DNA of 64,000 nt from Glossina fuscipes (GCF_014805625.2 NW_024003803.1:206392-270391), one strand, 5' to 3'; shown: positions 1 to 13,235, counted from the stretch's first letter. Notes: generated from the sequence alone by a model not told the origin. Numbers and translations are program-made.

Positions 1-2095
1 CCATTATTTGCCAGCTCGCCATTCTCGCCACCATACATCGAAAGTATTAACGCAAAATTAATGAGAAGCAATAAACCACATGCTGTGAAAGTCAGTAAGA
101 GCGACTGCCCTGACTAAAGAGGTTTTAAATATATAGCTACAAGCAGAATTCAACTTTTGGCTTTCTATCGAAATTAATTTTCTTTGACAAATTCTTGATG
201 GTGTTAATGAAACTGGCTAAGCGATCAATTTGTCTGCGAATTTAAATGATAGAGAAAAAGTTAGGTATGTTCGGGTATCCGCGAACAGATTAATTGGGCT
301 TCAAATTTAACGTCAAGAGTTCTCCCAAATAAATTGTAGGTGGAGACAGTCGCCTGACTAGATGGGAAATTTTGTGATCACTTCATTTTTTTCGGCAGAT
401 ATTATAGTAAGTTCAAAACAGACAAGAACTACAGGGAACTACTATAGATGGAAACACGCCTACTGTTAAAGGTTAGACGCCGTCTAATAAGCTCGGTTCT
501 GTAATATCCTAAAAACAAAGTAAATCTCGAATGTCGCGAAACCTAATTTGAGCGTAGCGCGAATGGTTGAGTTAGGATGTGGTTCAGAAAATCGATTATA
601 AATTTTATTTCATTTTTTTATGTTTCTTAACATAATGATCCTTGCATGTTCATACCAATGATAATCATACCAAACATATATATTTTTTTAAAATCATAAC
701 ATATTGGAAAACATATAAGGAATTCCTTTCTAAAGGAGTCATCACGACCAGTTCACGAACAATTCGCCTAGAGTTGAACTACATATCCTGACGCTAGTAA
801 AACCGTCCTCTCAGCTATAGCTTCCTGGAAAAACGTTTACGCGTATAACGTTTACGTTGTCTTTGTTATTGGAAAATCTAAACGCCCTTTAAAACACCCC
901 CTATTCCTAGATAGGAATTACTTGTTGTGATACTGCGAGTGGGCCTAAATTACACTATGTTAAGAAATTACTATGTAAAGGTATCAAAAATAATCTTTTT
1001 GTCAGACTCCAAAGTCATTAACATGGTAAATTCCGATAGCTTTTCCTACAAACAACGGGTTTCAAATCAAATAGGGCAAGTCTTCAAAATTTCCTATAAT
1101 TTGCAATGCAGATGGACTCCTGATGCCTAGAAACTAATAGATGACGAAAATTGGAAATCCTCCTCAAATTCACATTGATTGTCCGGATCACTATTTCTGC
1201 AACAATCCGAACGAAATTGATCACAAAGGTGTCTTCGTACAGCCAATTACGATTGTGAGGCTGAAAGGCGCTCAAAAACGTTAAACATAATTATCAAAGA
1301 ACGTTGTAAAACTCCTATAGAAGATTTTGCCAATTACCAGGGTTACCTTTTGGATTCAACGAGCTATGAGGAGTTTTCATTAAAACCATTAAAACGTGGA
1401 ATCTCGTCCCCAACATTATCAGCTATAGAAGGTAAGGACGCCGAAAAACTTATATGCCTTATAACAGTAAGGCCACCGACCGACTTCACAATTACGCTTT
1501 GGAGAGGCTTTTATATCATCAGCGCCATAATTATGAATACAGTGGAGAGTATCCTTAGGGATAAAAATATTTTTTGCCAAAATTTGATATTTATGGATTT
1601 GTATTTACATTAAGTAATAATAAAAATTTTAATAAGGATGAAAGATAATAAAAATGTTATATAAACTAATAATAAGATTTAGAATAAGTAATTGATTAGT
1701 ACCATAATTGATGAATGAATGAGATGATAAAAATAATGCTTATCTAATAGGGAGATAAATTAATAACATGGTTATTATAATATAACAATATAATGTAAAT
1801 TAATAAGTAAATAGATGATATTGAACGGATTAATTATTATATTAGGTCATATTGAAAATTCTCCGCGCGTTTCTCCGCGAGATGCCTATTTGTCGGGCAA
1901 CACTCCTCTGATTGTCTCATGTGCCTAAAAGGTGACATTTCATATTACATTTTTTGTGCATTGTCTAATTCTCTGCTCGTGTAGAAAGTTATATTGCTTT
2001 GAAAATCGGTAAAATATCTGAAGAAGTACGTTACATGATGCTTTTTTACAAAAAAATTTGTTAAGTGTATATGGAGTATTTTGTCATTGAATAAA
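1..2095. other. AT-rich region, no gene recognised
   Basis: No reading frame here has a recognisable domain, and the short open frames are what is expected by chance. From about 1600 to 1850 the sequence is low-complexity A/T with many TAAT words. I see no RNA gene and no complete transposon in it. Confidence 0.6.
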
Positions 2096-2110
2096 GGACC
2101 TCGGATTGCT

Positions 2111-2216
2111 TGATTCCGTTCTGGAAATTTCGACGTCTAAGATGCATCTCACAGTCACTGAAAAAGTCGATGAAATTTTGCAACTGGTTGAGCAACAACG
2201 GCACGAAATAGCGTAG
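2111..2216 (+). pseudogene. mariner transposase relic (N-terminal part)
   Basis: Bases 2114-2137 read FRSGNFDV, and after a frame break bases 2157-2213 read TEKVDEILQLVEQQRHEIA. These are the segments that link and form the helix-turn-helix region of mariner-family transposases (usual form WFQRFRSGDFDV, then a helix that binds the inverted repeat). The two blocks are in different frames with a stop between them, and nothing of the catalytic DDD domain is visible downstream. This is an old, short fragment. Mariner is the best fit from memory of the family; other Tc1/mariner branches are possible. No terminal inverted repeats were found. Confidence 0.65.
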
Positions 2217-3717
2217 ATATTAAACCACATGGCAGTTTCGAATTATTTGAAAATTACAAGCTACAAGTAGAAGCTTGAAACCGCAGAGATTTTCAAAGTG
2301 ACCTTTAATATAGTATAAAGTAAACAATATATTATTAGTATTATTAACATAAATGAAACAACTAGTATATTGAAAAGCAAAAGTTGTTAATATAATAATA
2401 AAAACGTAGTTGTTGCGTTTAATAAACATAACATACTAATCTTGACGCGCTTACGATAGTGAATTATGAACATTTAAACGCATATACTAATTGTTAAATG
2501 CTCTGTCTTATAAACCACACAAGCTTATAAACTTGTGCGAGCTGCTGAGGAATTTTTAATTAGAGGAAATGGCGTTCAGGCATTTCAACTTCGGGAGAGA
2601 AAAAGTTATTTCGATTCGAAGTGACAATTTCATCTATATTTGGAATCAGAAAAAGATACTTATATTATAAAATCATTAATTTATAAACTATATACGTTAG
2701 AAATGATGTTTATAATAAATTGCCGTCTGGTACTATCGCTGTCAGTCAGACAAAATATGCTGACCACTGCAATATTGCCAGTTGTTTAATACGCAAATAA
2801 TTAAGAAAAATAATAGCATGAATTGACAAACGGTATTTGCATAATCACTAAAAAAAGCAATTGGAAATATGCATAGACAAAAAAAAAAAGAATTTAAAAG
2901 TAAAAGGAAAAAATGAACCATGTACGTACGCATATGTAAACATGAACACTTATGTTAATACGAATGTTTTAAAAGTATATATGTTGACTAATATTGTACT
3001 AAAATTAAAGTTAAAGCAAAACTAAAATAAAAGCAAATATAATGAGTAAGATTATGCTCAGATTAAGTTGATATGTTAAGCTATGTTAGATACATTACAT
3101 TAACGGACCAAAGCTTTTCTTAAAGTACGATAAAAAACTTCGCGACCGTCGTAAGATTTTCAAAACAGTGATTTAAAAAAAAAATGCTGTAGGTCTAGGA
3201 AACGCTTTCACATTTGTGAAACCTAAATAGCTTACATTGTACGTTAGTGTTGGCTTTCCAATGTTTGTATTGGTTGTTTAGAGTTCATGAGAAAAAAGAA
3301 CTGTAGATTTATAAGTTTATACGAAAAATCAGCTAAAATTGAGGAGAACGTTTTTACATACAAACAGTTGAAACAAAATAAAGAGTTTTAAGTTTGTGAA
3401 AGGTAAGTAAAATAATTCTCCATTTTTTATTGGTTTTTACTTCAATTGTCTATTTAATTAATAGTTCGGAAACTCTGCGCGCGCGCTGTGATCATGTTTT
3501 TTTTTACATTATGCGTATAAAATTTGTGTATATATATTTTTTTTTGTTTTAAATGGTTTTAAAGCAGAAAGCAATGGAAGTTTGGAAAACTGTCAGCACT
3601 TGTGATAGAATTTGTTCTCTGTGAAAAAATAAATAATTTTAAAAACAGTCAAATTTAAGAAGAATCAAATTTTCTTTTCTTGGATCAAAAAGAAAAATCC
3701 TTATTTGCTGATTGACG
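2217..3717. other. AT-rich region, no gene recognised
   Basis: This stretch is A/T-rich with homopolymer runs and runs up to the first assembly gap. No conserved motif, RNA gene or long frame is visible. Confidence 0.6.
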
Positions 3718-3817
3718 NNNNNNNNNNNNNNNNNNNNNNNNNNNNNNNNNNNNNNNNNNNNNNNNNNNNNNNNNNNNNNNNNNNNNNNNNNNNNNNNNNN
3801 NNNNNNNNNNNNNNNNN
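3718..3817. other. assembly gap of 100 N
   Basis: A run of exactly 100 N, the usual placeholder for a gap of unknown size. The flanking bases do not repeat each other, unlike the second gap at 32077. Confidence 0.99.
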
Positions 3818-3968
3818 AATAATTGTGTTAAAAAGTGGGCCAAAATTACACCTTAATAACTCATCGATAATTGAAATTTAAAATTCAATACGAAATCATT
3901 TCAAAAGGAAAATCAAAAACAAAACAAACAAGTGCTTGTACAACGAAGCTGGCACAAAAAGTGCATTA

Positions 3969-5026
3969 CAGTCAAACCTGTTTTTGTGCGGTCTTTTTTT
4001 ATGCGCTTTTTTTTGTGCGAATCTTTTTTTTGTGCGATTCTTTTTGTGCGATTTTTTTTTTTGTGCGGTATATGAATATCGACACATTGAATTTCGCCGT
4101 GAGGTTAGGTCAATCTGAACTGTGTTGGCATCACTTTTTTGGCTATCAGTGTGTATATACACATTGCAACAGCCATTTTAAATTCGTGCTGGAAAGCGGT
4201 CTGGCCTGAATGTGTCATTAATAGAAATGTAACCGACAACACGTCCACTTTTATCATCAGATATCATTGCGCTAGCACATCAAATCTGCGGAGAAGGTTT
4301 TGACTCTTTCAGCGAAAATGATCTTATTGAAATGATTGAGGACGAAACCGTAAATGATAGTGACATTATCAATAACTTAACAGATCATGAAGACGGACAA
4401 GAAGAACCGTAATCTATTACAGCGGATAAAATATATGCAGGGATCCAGCTTTGCAGCAAACTGGAAAAGCATTTTCATAAAATAGATAACAATTCTCAAA
4501 GAAGTTTGAAATTCCAAAAAGAGCTTCGATTGTGTATATCTGGCTATCGCGACGTTTACAAACAGGTGACCAAACGACCGTCGTCGCAAAAACTTATCAC
4601 CGACTACATGTTAACAAAAAATAAATCAACTGTAGTATCTTTAAGTGACGAAAGCGATTACGAACCAGTTCATCGCAAAAATATGCGCGTTTTGAACTAC
4701 GACGAGTAGTACATATTGAATTATGTACATTTTGAAAATTTCTCCTTGTTAAAATTAGAAATTAAAATTTTTTTAAATGTTTCAATGTGTAATTTAATTA
4801 TTTATTTTGTTTGAAAAGCACTTTCTTGCTATTTCGTAAAGCTTTGACATATTTTCTAAGTGAGACTTTTTTTATGCGGTCCCTTTCTACCGCATAAAAA
4901 AAATTTTCTTTAATATGCTGTGAAAAATTATTTCTTATAGCTATTTATGAAGTTTTTGAATATTTTTTTTTTTGTGCGGTTTTTTTTCTGCGGTCCCTAT
5001 CTACCGCACAAAAACAGGTTTGCCTG
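3969..5026 (+). mobile_element. pogo/Tigger-like DNA transposon, internally deleted
   Basis: The ends are inverted repeats: 3967-3991 and the reverse complement of 5004-5028 agree at 24 of 25 bases (core CAAACCTGTTTTTGTGCGG). Each end is bordered by TA, which fits the TA target duplication of the Tc1/mariner/pogo superfamily, and the element starts with CAG as pogo-like elements do. Inside each end the motif TTTTGTGCGR recurs several times (3981-4066 and 4960-5015). Two short hairpins occur near the right end: TGCGGT/ACCGCA at about 4988-5008 and ATGCGGT/ACCGCAT at about 4875-4897. Only the C-terminal part of a transposase remains between the ends, so the roughly 1.06-kb copy is non-autonomous. 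Superfamily assignment rests on ends plus the transposase tail. Confidence 0.75.
4233..4709 (+). pseudogene. pogo/Tigger-like transposase, C-terminal remnant
   Basis: One frame runs from 4233 to a TAG at 4707-4709 with a single in-frame stop (TAA, 4410-4412). It begins PTTRPLLSSDIIALAHQ, passes an acidic stretch (SENDLIEMIEDETVNDSD), then FQKELRLCISGYRDVYKQ, and ends in a serine/acid-rich tail (VSLSDESDYE). Acidic C-terminal tails after the DDE domain are usual in Tigger/pogo transposases, and the frame sits between matching terminal inverted repeats, which supports the call. The DNA-binding and DDE domains are missing, so this cannot be functional. No host gene is a better explanation, although the tail alone is weakly diagnostic. 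Confidence 0.6.
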
Positions 5027-5193
5027 TATATCCAAATAACAAAGACAACTGAAACATCTGAAAAAAAAAAACATCGCATTTTGGGAGTAGGAACAACGTT
5101 ACATCCCACTGCGAAGCTCATCGCACTCAAAAAACGTCACTACACACTCAGACTCCATTCCATTTCATAACTGCACTGCTTATCATCTCTTAA

Positions 5194-8100
5194 ATGTACA
5201 AACTCAACCTGCCAAATATGCTTTGCCCATGGAATATGCTTTCTCTCTCGAAATTAGGGATATTAAAATCCGCAGGACCAGAGCTTATGCTCACACCAGA
5301 AATGAGCATTGTTTGTTTGTTCAATCAAGAAACAATTCTTCTGGCAATAATCGAACTCTATTCAAATTTATACCATGATTTCCATAACCTACAGATTTTT
5401 TTCGTCAATAACAAAAAAATCAAATTGATCCCTTCTGATGCGACTACGGCAAATTCTATGGCCGTCAAACTTCACTTAACAACGTCTATAACTTGTATAT
5501 TCCGTCCGAATTCTGTGAAATCCGTGAGCTCGCTTTAATCGCCTCTGATTTCATCGAACTTAAAATGCACTCAAACACAAATCCATGAATCTGCTCAAAT
5601 TTAGTCCCCTACCTGACCTCTGCAATTCTGTAGAACTCATGCGCTTCTATAAATTCGACCTTTCCTCTAACTCTCGTTTGCCGTTGAACACAGTTCGTTT
5701 AGGTTTTTCCGGGAACGTCTTGCCTTCCCACATCTGTTTGGAAGGCATTAACTTCCCTGTTGAGCCATATCTCGAGCCGACATTACAATGCCGCAAATGT
5801 TGGCGTTTCGGGCACACTGATAAGCTGTGTTGACGCCAAGGGCCATTCTGCCCCTCCTGTAGCAAAAGCAATGAGTGCACCTCTAATTTGTTCTCAAACT
5901 AAAAAATGTATCGATTGTAAGGGTGACCCTTCATCTAATTCGAAAACTTGTCCTTCCTACAAAAAATTACTAAATCCAAAAAAGATGCAGCAGATCGTTT
6001 GAAGCCGCAAGTATACGTCTTCTTTCGAAATGCTTACGTTTACGCAAATAATAGCTCTTCATTCTCTCTAGAAAGTTTCTCTAAATTGTTTCCTCTGACT
6101 TCTCAACCAACAATAAAACGACCAATCACTGATTCTATTGTCTCAGTTCCAACCAAAAATGTGGTAACTGCTGAAATCACCATCTCTCCTTCCAATATGA
6201 AGTCATCAAATCCCGAGACTGCGCCACCCATCACAGGCAATATTTCTTCCGATCACGTAATGATCACTGATTCTAATACTTCCTCTAACTTATATGAAAT
6301 CTCTGATCATATTCAAAAATTACATAATTTCCTGCCACTCTTTAAACCAAATTCTACCATTAACAGGATTATCTCGTGAACTTCACATGAGTATTATAAA
6401 CCAATGATCCCCTTCGGATTCGTACATCTAGTCTCTTTCAACCAATAGCGTCCGTAACAAATTACATCTCCTGCTTAAATCTCATGATTCTTTCTCTATT
6501 AAGAATTATAACGCAGTTAGATTTTTTCATATCTCTAACCCCTCTCATGGTAGTGATTTGGCGGTCCATACATCTAATAATCTTTCATTCTCTTACTCTG
6601 CTAATTTTGCAAATTGTGCACATATCGAATCTTGGGGCACCCTTCACACTGCCGTCCTGATCTTTAGGTTTTATATTCCACCTAAATGTAATGTTTCTGA
6701 TCATGCAATTAATAAATTATTTTCTTTCAGATCTGACATATCTGCATTATTATATGGTGATTTTAATGCTCACAATGTTCGTTGGGGTAGTCACTTCTTC
6801 AGTTCAAACGACTACATTCAAGCACTTCTTCAATTCAAGCGACTACCCTAACGACAAGTTCAAGATTTTCTTGAAAGCAGCAATTTAGTCTTACTAAATA
6901 ATGGTGATCCTACTCATTTTGGTTCCGTGTCTTCTCACCTAATCTAAGTGCTCTGAGCACCTGAAAGACCCTTAACGACACTATAGGTCGTTCCCACAGT
7001 CTAATCGAAATTGGGTCTTTTGCGTCTTATTACTTGCTATCACTCACATATCCATGCTCCAAGGTATATCAAATCTTCATTACTTAACAATATTATCCTT
7101 AACATTTCAAACACCATCCAGACCAATGACTCTTCGGGTTGTTTTTTTGATAAAAGTCATTCACTGGTGCTCTGAACCGAAAGTCTTCTAAAAAATCCTA
7201 CCCTGTAATTCTTGGTGGAACATCGCATTCAATCGAGTTGCCGCCAAACTTAAGCTCGTTGTAAATTTCAAATTTTTCGCCGATATTAGAAAAGAATATA
7301 CCTATATTCTCAGGCTGGAAAAATGTAAAGGTTGGAAACAATTTTGTGAAAATGTCAACAGTGACATGTCAATCTCAGATCTTTAGCGCACTGTCAGAGA
7401 CCCCATGGTTACTCTTCTGCCCATCTATGGTTCTTCCATCCCGTTTATTAAAACTTTAAACATTGTAGGCTTTGTCCTGCATTCGAAACTTTCCCCTGCA
7501 GCTCACATTGACAAAACTGCCAAACAATGTTTTCAACTCATTGATGTATTGAAATCCATTTGTAGTATTTCTTTGGACTCTGATCCCTCTTGCGTGATTA
7601 AACTATATTTTGGTTTAATCAGACCAAAATTAGAATACGCCTATTCCCCCTTCATCTCAAAGAAGGATCTTCTGAAAACTTGGAACAAGTGATATATATT
7701 ATGCCTCTACAAGAAAGATTTCATTTACTCCAATTTTTTATCTATTAAAATTCTATCTTTTGAAAACATTTCTTTCTTAAAATTTTTCCTGACGAAGTTA
7801 GTAATTTCAACTTTCTAAGAACTGATATACATAGCTCTTGGTTCTCAATATTTTCGACTAGTAATTAAGCTCCTACCAGTGAGAAAATCCACAGTTACAC
7901 CGACAGAGGTACACCACCGTTACCCGAAGTTGGACAATATCAAATGGAAACATTTTTCACTCATCTTTACTGATGGATCTAAGACCGATATTGTAGGCAG
8001 CGGCGCTTTCAATTATTAATATAGAAGCCTACTTCTCAAATCATTCATATAGCTCATATTTTCGGCTGAATGTCCAGCGATCCTAGAAGCCACGCGCTTA

Positions 8101-8570
8101 GCGAGTACTCAACTTCAAAAGGAACTCCTTATAATGCCAGGCAATAAGTCTGTCTTATCCGCTTTACAATCATTTGCCTCAGGTAAAATTGATCCCTACA
8201 TATTAGAAATCAGATCGTTACTTCATACCCTCAGGTCCGATACATTTTGTTTTCACTTTCTCGGGTGCCCAATCCCATGGGTATTCTTGGCAATAACACT
8301 GTATGTAAAATTGCATCTTCCAGACCATCTCATTTTAATGATCGTGGTTTCATTTCTATAGATTTAAGAACAGTCATTACCTACAATCTTTATTTCCATA
8401 AATAATTAAAGTTCCTTGATTTCTCAATTGCGGACTCAGGCGTGATATTATTTTCTTTACTAACAGGCTGATGATTAACCACACGAAATGTAATGATCAT
8501 CTATTCAAAATCAACACTGAATAACATAAGAAGAAGGAGAAGGTTTTAAAGTCTGAACAATTATAAAATT
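5194..8570 (+). mobile_element. decayed non-LTR retrotransposon with gag, endonuclease, RT and RNase H traces
   Basis: Fragments follow the order of an I-group LINE, in several frames. A gag zinc knuckle is at about 5785-5835 (QCRKCWRFGHTDKLC). An endonuclease trace follows at 6645-6800 (IPPKCNVSDH, then GDFNAHNVRWGSH). The C-terminal part of the reverse transcriptase is at 7405-7690 (KLYFGLIRPKLEYAYSPF). RNase H begins at about 7960 (FTDGSKTDIVGSGAF) and continues at 8134-8300 (SVLSALQSF, then a broken WCPSHxG motif). The central RT region with the YADD box is not recognisable, so a large part is deleted. Its sequence differs clearly from the LINE family at 11.9 and 30.8 kb. It is dead, and its ends are not defined; 8570 is an estimate. 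Confidence 0.75.
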
Positions 8571-9064
8571 CTTAAATATAGTGAAATATATTGAACTTTG
8601 CTTTTAATTTATATTCATCGCATTGTTCTTTATGCTGATATTATTAGTTTTCTCTACGGCATAATCTAATGGGGCCTTATCCTGGGAATCTATGGGAAAT
8701 TGGTCCATCAATTTGTCACTTCATGCCGGTATTTTCTTTATGACAACATAAAGCGTTCCGATCGGCGGCTTTCCGTAAAACAAACCTCATCATCAACCAT
8801 TAAACTGCTAGTTTATCAAGGAGCACTTTGAATCGTATTTCGTGTCACGAGAGAGCGGGAGAGAGAACTCTTGATTTGCATAAGAGGACAATTGAAAATT
8901 TGGCAGAAAAGATGGCGAACTGTCCTGATTAATAAAAGATGATAATATGATAACTTAAAAAATAAAAACTTGAAATAACGGTAAAGTTTGTTTTAAAACA
9001 ACCGTTTTCAAAATAGTCTATTACTTATAAGTCTCCTTATTTACTTATCTTTATCTAGATAATG
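8571..9064. other. AT-rich spacer
   Basis: No gene, RNA or clear repeat was seen between the decayed LINE and the PIF/Harbinger-like relic. Confidence 0.5.
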
Positions 9065-10245
9065 AATATACAAATTTTTATTAACTTACTTTCGCTTCAG
9101 CGACGGAACTAGAAAGTTATTTGCCTTTGTATTAAGTATGACTTTTCGTCTTTTCATATTCGATAAATATATAGGGAGAATAAGGGACAACCTCGACGTT
9201 TGTTTGTGTACAAGCAACCAACATGATTCAATCAACAACAAACGTAAATAAAAGCACGGTTATAAAGTAAGTGCACGTGATTAATTTCATCTAACTTATC
9301 TTACCTATAAACAAGTGAAAACTTCATCCTTTTCCCACTCTCAATCACCGACGGATCACAAATCATATGTTTCTGCCAAATAGCTGAAAAGCCGGTCTTA
9401 TCTTTTTATGATTCTTGGTATTCTGAAGTATACGTATGGAGACATGACATGGTAACGTACTTTTCGGTAGGTCACAGTTCGTTATTATAGTAAGAGAGGG
9501 TAGTGCAACAGTGCAAGGACAAAATTTATTAAAACTTCAAAGAAATTGCGAAGAAAAGTGAAGCTCAGGCACTTATTCAAGGGCAGACTTTTAGATTATA
9601 ACCACGAAGATGCAGCGTACATAATTTTTGCATTCTGCACAGTATTCTTACGGAAGGAGGAATGTTGAGATGAACTCGGAATCAAATTATTCTGTGGACG
9701 GATCTACCACGGAAAAAGGATTAGAAATAATTATATAAACTTGTGATGTATATAATATAAAATAATTATTTCATTATAAAAGTCTTTAAAAAAACATCAC
9801 TTAAAAATATTTCGTTTAAAAAAAGTAAACATTTCGAAATGTTCACGTCAAAAAGACTTAAAAATGGGGGAAAAAAGTTTAAATGCAAACGACCTCTGCA
9901 TATAAGTTGATGCTTCCAATGATTTAAAGACCGTAAATAAAATTAACATTATTTTAAATAAATACTGTTCTCTATATTCATATATGCTTACTTCTTTCCA
10001 TTTCTATGAACTTCCGGTAAGCTCAGTCATACCGTTTAAATTTGCAGACAATTCTTCCCATAAATTTTCAATTTGCTTTTGATATGTCGAACTTAATTTA
10101 TTATTTTAATATGTGGATAATTTTTGACACCGGGCAAATAATAAATTACTAGCTCCTGGCTGCATCTTTGGTAACCCCTTCTATGATCAACGCACATTTA
10201 AAATTATATATTAACTGTTATATTAAAATTATATATTAATAATGT
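9065..10245 (+). mobile_element. PIF/Harbinger-like relic, copy A
   Basis: This block is the reverse complement of the block at 26565-27805, with matches along almost its whole length. The strongest part is 9385-9510 against 27425-27555. The order of matching pieces is the same in both copies. At the far end 10140-10195 matches the reverse of the part encoding a Myb/SANT-like peptide in copy B. Bases 9575-9745 correspond to a decayed coding stretch that in copy B reads roughly SVHN followed by a leucine-rich helix and an acidic tail, similar to the C-terminus of Harbinger-type nucleases. The element assignment is an inference from that tail plus the Myb-like piece. Existence of the inverted repeat pair is directly seen. 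Confidence 0.5.
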
Positions 10246-11895
10246 ATATTAAATTTTTCCCGTTTTGCCAATATATTCTTTTTGTTTATACCGTGGAAAG
10301 AGGTATGTATTCTTCTTTTTGACGCTTCAACTCGCGATTTTCATTAAGTAACTATCCCGTTTTAACACGAGATTGTGATTGGGGAATTCTGCTGTCATTT
10401 TTGCTTTAAAGTACGAAATTCGATACAAAGCGACAGCAATGATGACGGACAAATATAAGTATGAATTTCATGATACTTGAGCAATAAAACCGCCAGAGTA
10501 AAGTTGTTACATTCTAAAAAAAAACTTTGTTGCAAACCGTTTTACAAAGAAATCATTGTATAGTCCAATATTAGTTTTTTTTTCCATTTAAAATCTACAC
10601 ATTTAAAATTTTTCGTTTTAGTTTGGCTATCCGTAAGTAAGCCGATCTGCTGTGGATGTTATTGTGTTTCCGTTTTACAGCCGTTTTTTCTTATAACCAA
10701 CGTTGGTCATAGCCACGCAAAACGTGAGCCATTCAGCTTTCACTTGAATGGACTCACTTGAAAGCGAGAGTGTATCTCGCAACTTGTAATGTGGTATTTT
10801 AATACCTATTATTGTGCGAGTGCGCTCAGACGTCGCTAGTGTGTACATGACAAGAAATTTGTTTACGAAAAAGGGTCACCACCTTCGCTTGTACCCGTTT
10901 CCCCGCTTTGCTGTAGCGCAATTGGAACACTCTCCTCGATTGACGTAGTAAACTGAATTTACCGCCGTCAGCGGTAACTATTATCACCTGGAATGATCTC
11001 GCTCCTTTTCACTTTCCTATTCTTTTCCTATCACTTTCGCACAGTGTGATCGACGTTGATTGCAGAATCACAAACGAGCATCATCGTCGGAGCAGAGTAA
11101 AAAAATCCCTGTTCTATTTTTGTTTTTATTAGCGTCAAACGTGAAACTCAGCGAGCTCAACCCAAGGCTGATTAGTACCTTGCTGTCAAAAGGCTAAAGC
11201 TGATTTGCCGTGCTATTTACCTTATGTCAGGCACGAGTTTGCACCCCGTCAGTTGAAACTTTGCGGCCTTTACTACTTTCCCGAAGAAAATACTTTGTTC
11301 TAAGTATAGTTTTAAAGCTGCTCCTCGTAATCGGAGAAAAACATCTTCCATATTTTTTGGATGTTCCTTGAAATTGTTGTCTATGCTAATAATATCATGA
11401 AAGTATACCAGGCATGTATTACAGTGTAATCCTTTTAGTAAACAGTTCGTTGCAACTCTCTTGAGCTGACAAAGATCGTCCAGTTTTCCGACAGAAATTT
11501 TCTGGCGCTTGTTCTGCTGTGTACTTAGACTGTTAATTCAACTTTTTATAAGATTTTTAGCTTCTTTTGACATCTTTGAGTTTCTTAAAACCAATGTGAT
11601 TTAGTGGATGTGTTCAGAACGGCAACTCTGTTCAAGCCTTGTGGTCATATTTTTCTCGTTGTGAAAAATTTTTTGCAATTTATTCTTTTATTTAATTTCT
11701 TTATTGCGTTATACTTGAACTTTTGTGTGTTTATTGCTGAAACTTATCATCGCGGATACCGTACGTGTTTCCTTTAAATACAAAAAAAAAAAAAAAATTA
11801 AAATCAAAACATTTGACATTATCTTCAGTAGTTTCCCAAACCTTTTCAAGTGAGTAGTTATTTCACAAATAATAAACAATAGACAACAATAAGGC
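10246..11895. other. no gene recognised; mixed composition upstream of the LINE
   Basis: Bases 10640-11350 are less AT-rich than the surroundings and include an imperfect inverted repeat (CCATTCA/TGAATGG near 10728-10750). It may hold the 5' untranslated region of the LINE that follows, but I cannot place the LINE start. A 15-base A run occurs near 11785. Confidence 0.4.
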
Positions 11896-11899
11896 ATAA

Positions 11900-13214
11900 T
11901 GGCCCCGGGGCCGCTCGAATAGATTTTATCTATTAGCTGACACATCCCCCCAAAGAAAAAAAATTAAAAATTCCGACATTCCGGTGTTGCCAATTAGTGA
12001 CATCACTCCTATGGACAAAAAATATATTGTTATTTCTTCAACCGATGCTAGACTAACAATATCCCAAATTAGCCCTTTTGCTATAAAAAAAGCTCTAGAT
12101 AGCATTACAACATACATCGACTCCATCTCGATTCTATGCGATGGGAATTTACTGGTCCTCGCTGGGAACCCGCGCGCAACCAAAAAGCTCATAAAGTCCA
12201 AATCTTTAGCTAATCTATGTGCTATTTCCGTTAAACTGCATGAGAAACTGAACTCAGTTAGAGGCGTAATTTATGCCCCTTGCTTAAAGCATGTGCCGGA
12301 AGATGAAATTGTTTCGCGAAATGTGCAATCAAGGAGTGACTGAAGTATATAAATTAACCAAACTGAATGATGACGGAAAAACACGCTCTCCTACAGGAAG
12401 GATTATTTTAACTTTTGATCGCTATCGATTACCGCGAACAGTTGATGTGGCGTGGTATAAATGTAAAGTAGAACTATACATTCCAAATCCTATGAGGTGT
12501 AAAAATTGCCAACGCCTGGGTCATACGGCAACAAGATGCACTAGTGCTGCATCTTGTGCTAACTGTGGTCATCCTCCACATGCTGAAAGCTGTACCCGTA
12601 GTTTCTGTAGAAATTGCAATGATCAACACTCAGCTTTAGACAAACAATGCCCACGTTTTGTACAGATGCGTGAAATACTAAAAATCAAAACAGAAAATTA
12701 CTGTAGCATGAGCGAAGCGCGACGTACATACCGCGAAAGAAATCAATCTGTAGTCCAAGGAATTGGCAAAAGTAATACCTACACTGCTGGTGCCTTGCAA
12801 AACAAGCCTACTAAGCCTTTAACTCCAACTCCCTCCAAAGAAAAATTTATTCGCCCCTTAACCAAAAATTATATTGCGAATCCAGCTACATCACCCGAAG
12901 ATAATATTGAAAAAACCGAAGCAACACCAAATATTGAAAAAATTCAAACGACAACATATATGCTAAAATCCAATATACTAAACTCTCCAGAATCTCCAGC
13001 TCTCAACTTTACTCAAAAAATCACAAGTGGTAATGAATCCATTCTTTCATCCATTAATCAACCTTCAATTTCAAATTATTCACGTGCGCCCACTCGTTGC
13101 GCTTCGAATGTACCAAACCACCTAAGTACAGATTATTCTGCTGGTAAGAATAAATCACTCACGAAAAATTCCTATAGCGACCTTCTCGACGGAGACGCTG
13201 ACATGGCAACCTAA
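11900..13214 (+). pseudogene. LINE ORF1 (gag-like, three CCHC zinc knuckles), frameshifted
   Basis: The first part (open from 11900, first in-frame ATG about 12011, to 12343) is an RNA-binding gag domain of the I/Jockey type (PRATKKLIKSKSLA). The frame then shifts by one near 12315 and continues to 13214. Three zinc knuckles follow closely at about 12495-12655: CKNCQRLGHTATRC, CANCGHPPHAESC and CRNCNDQHSALDKQC. The remaining 180 residues are a proline/serine/asparagine-rich tail without domains. In I-group elements this protein packages the RNA and carries it to the nucleus. Without the frameshift it would be about 430 residues, which is usual. It lies 20 bases upstream of ORF2. Confidence 0.85.
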
Positions 13215-13235
13215 CCCTCCTTCCACTCTGCTTCT

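Noticed and set aside
1350..1613. Frame of 87 codons
   Set aside because: No recognisable motif and a composition expected by chance.
3896..4162. Minus-strand frame rich in KKKSHKKNR-type residues
   Set aside because: It is the reverse reading of the TTTTGTGCG words in the end of the pogo-like element, not a basic protein.
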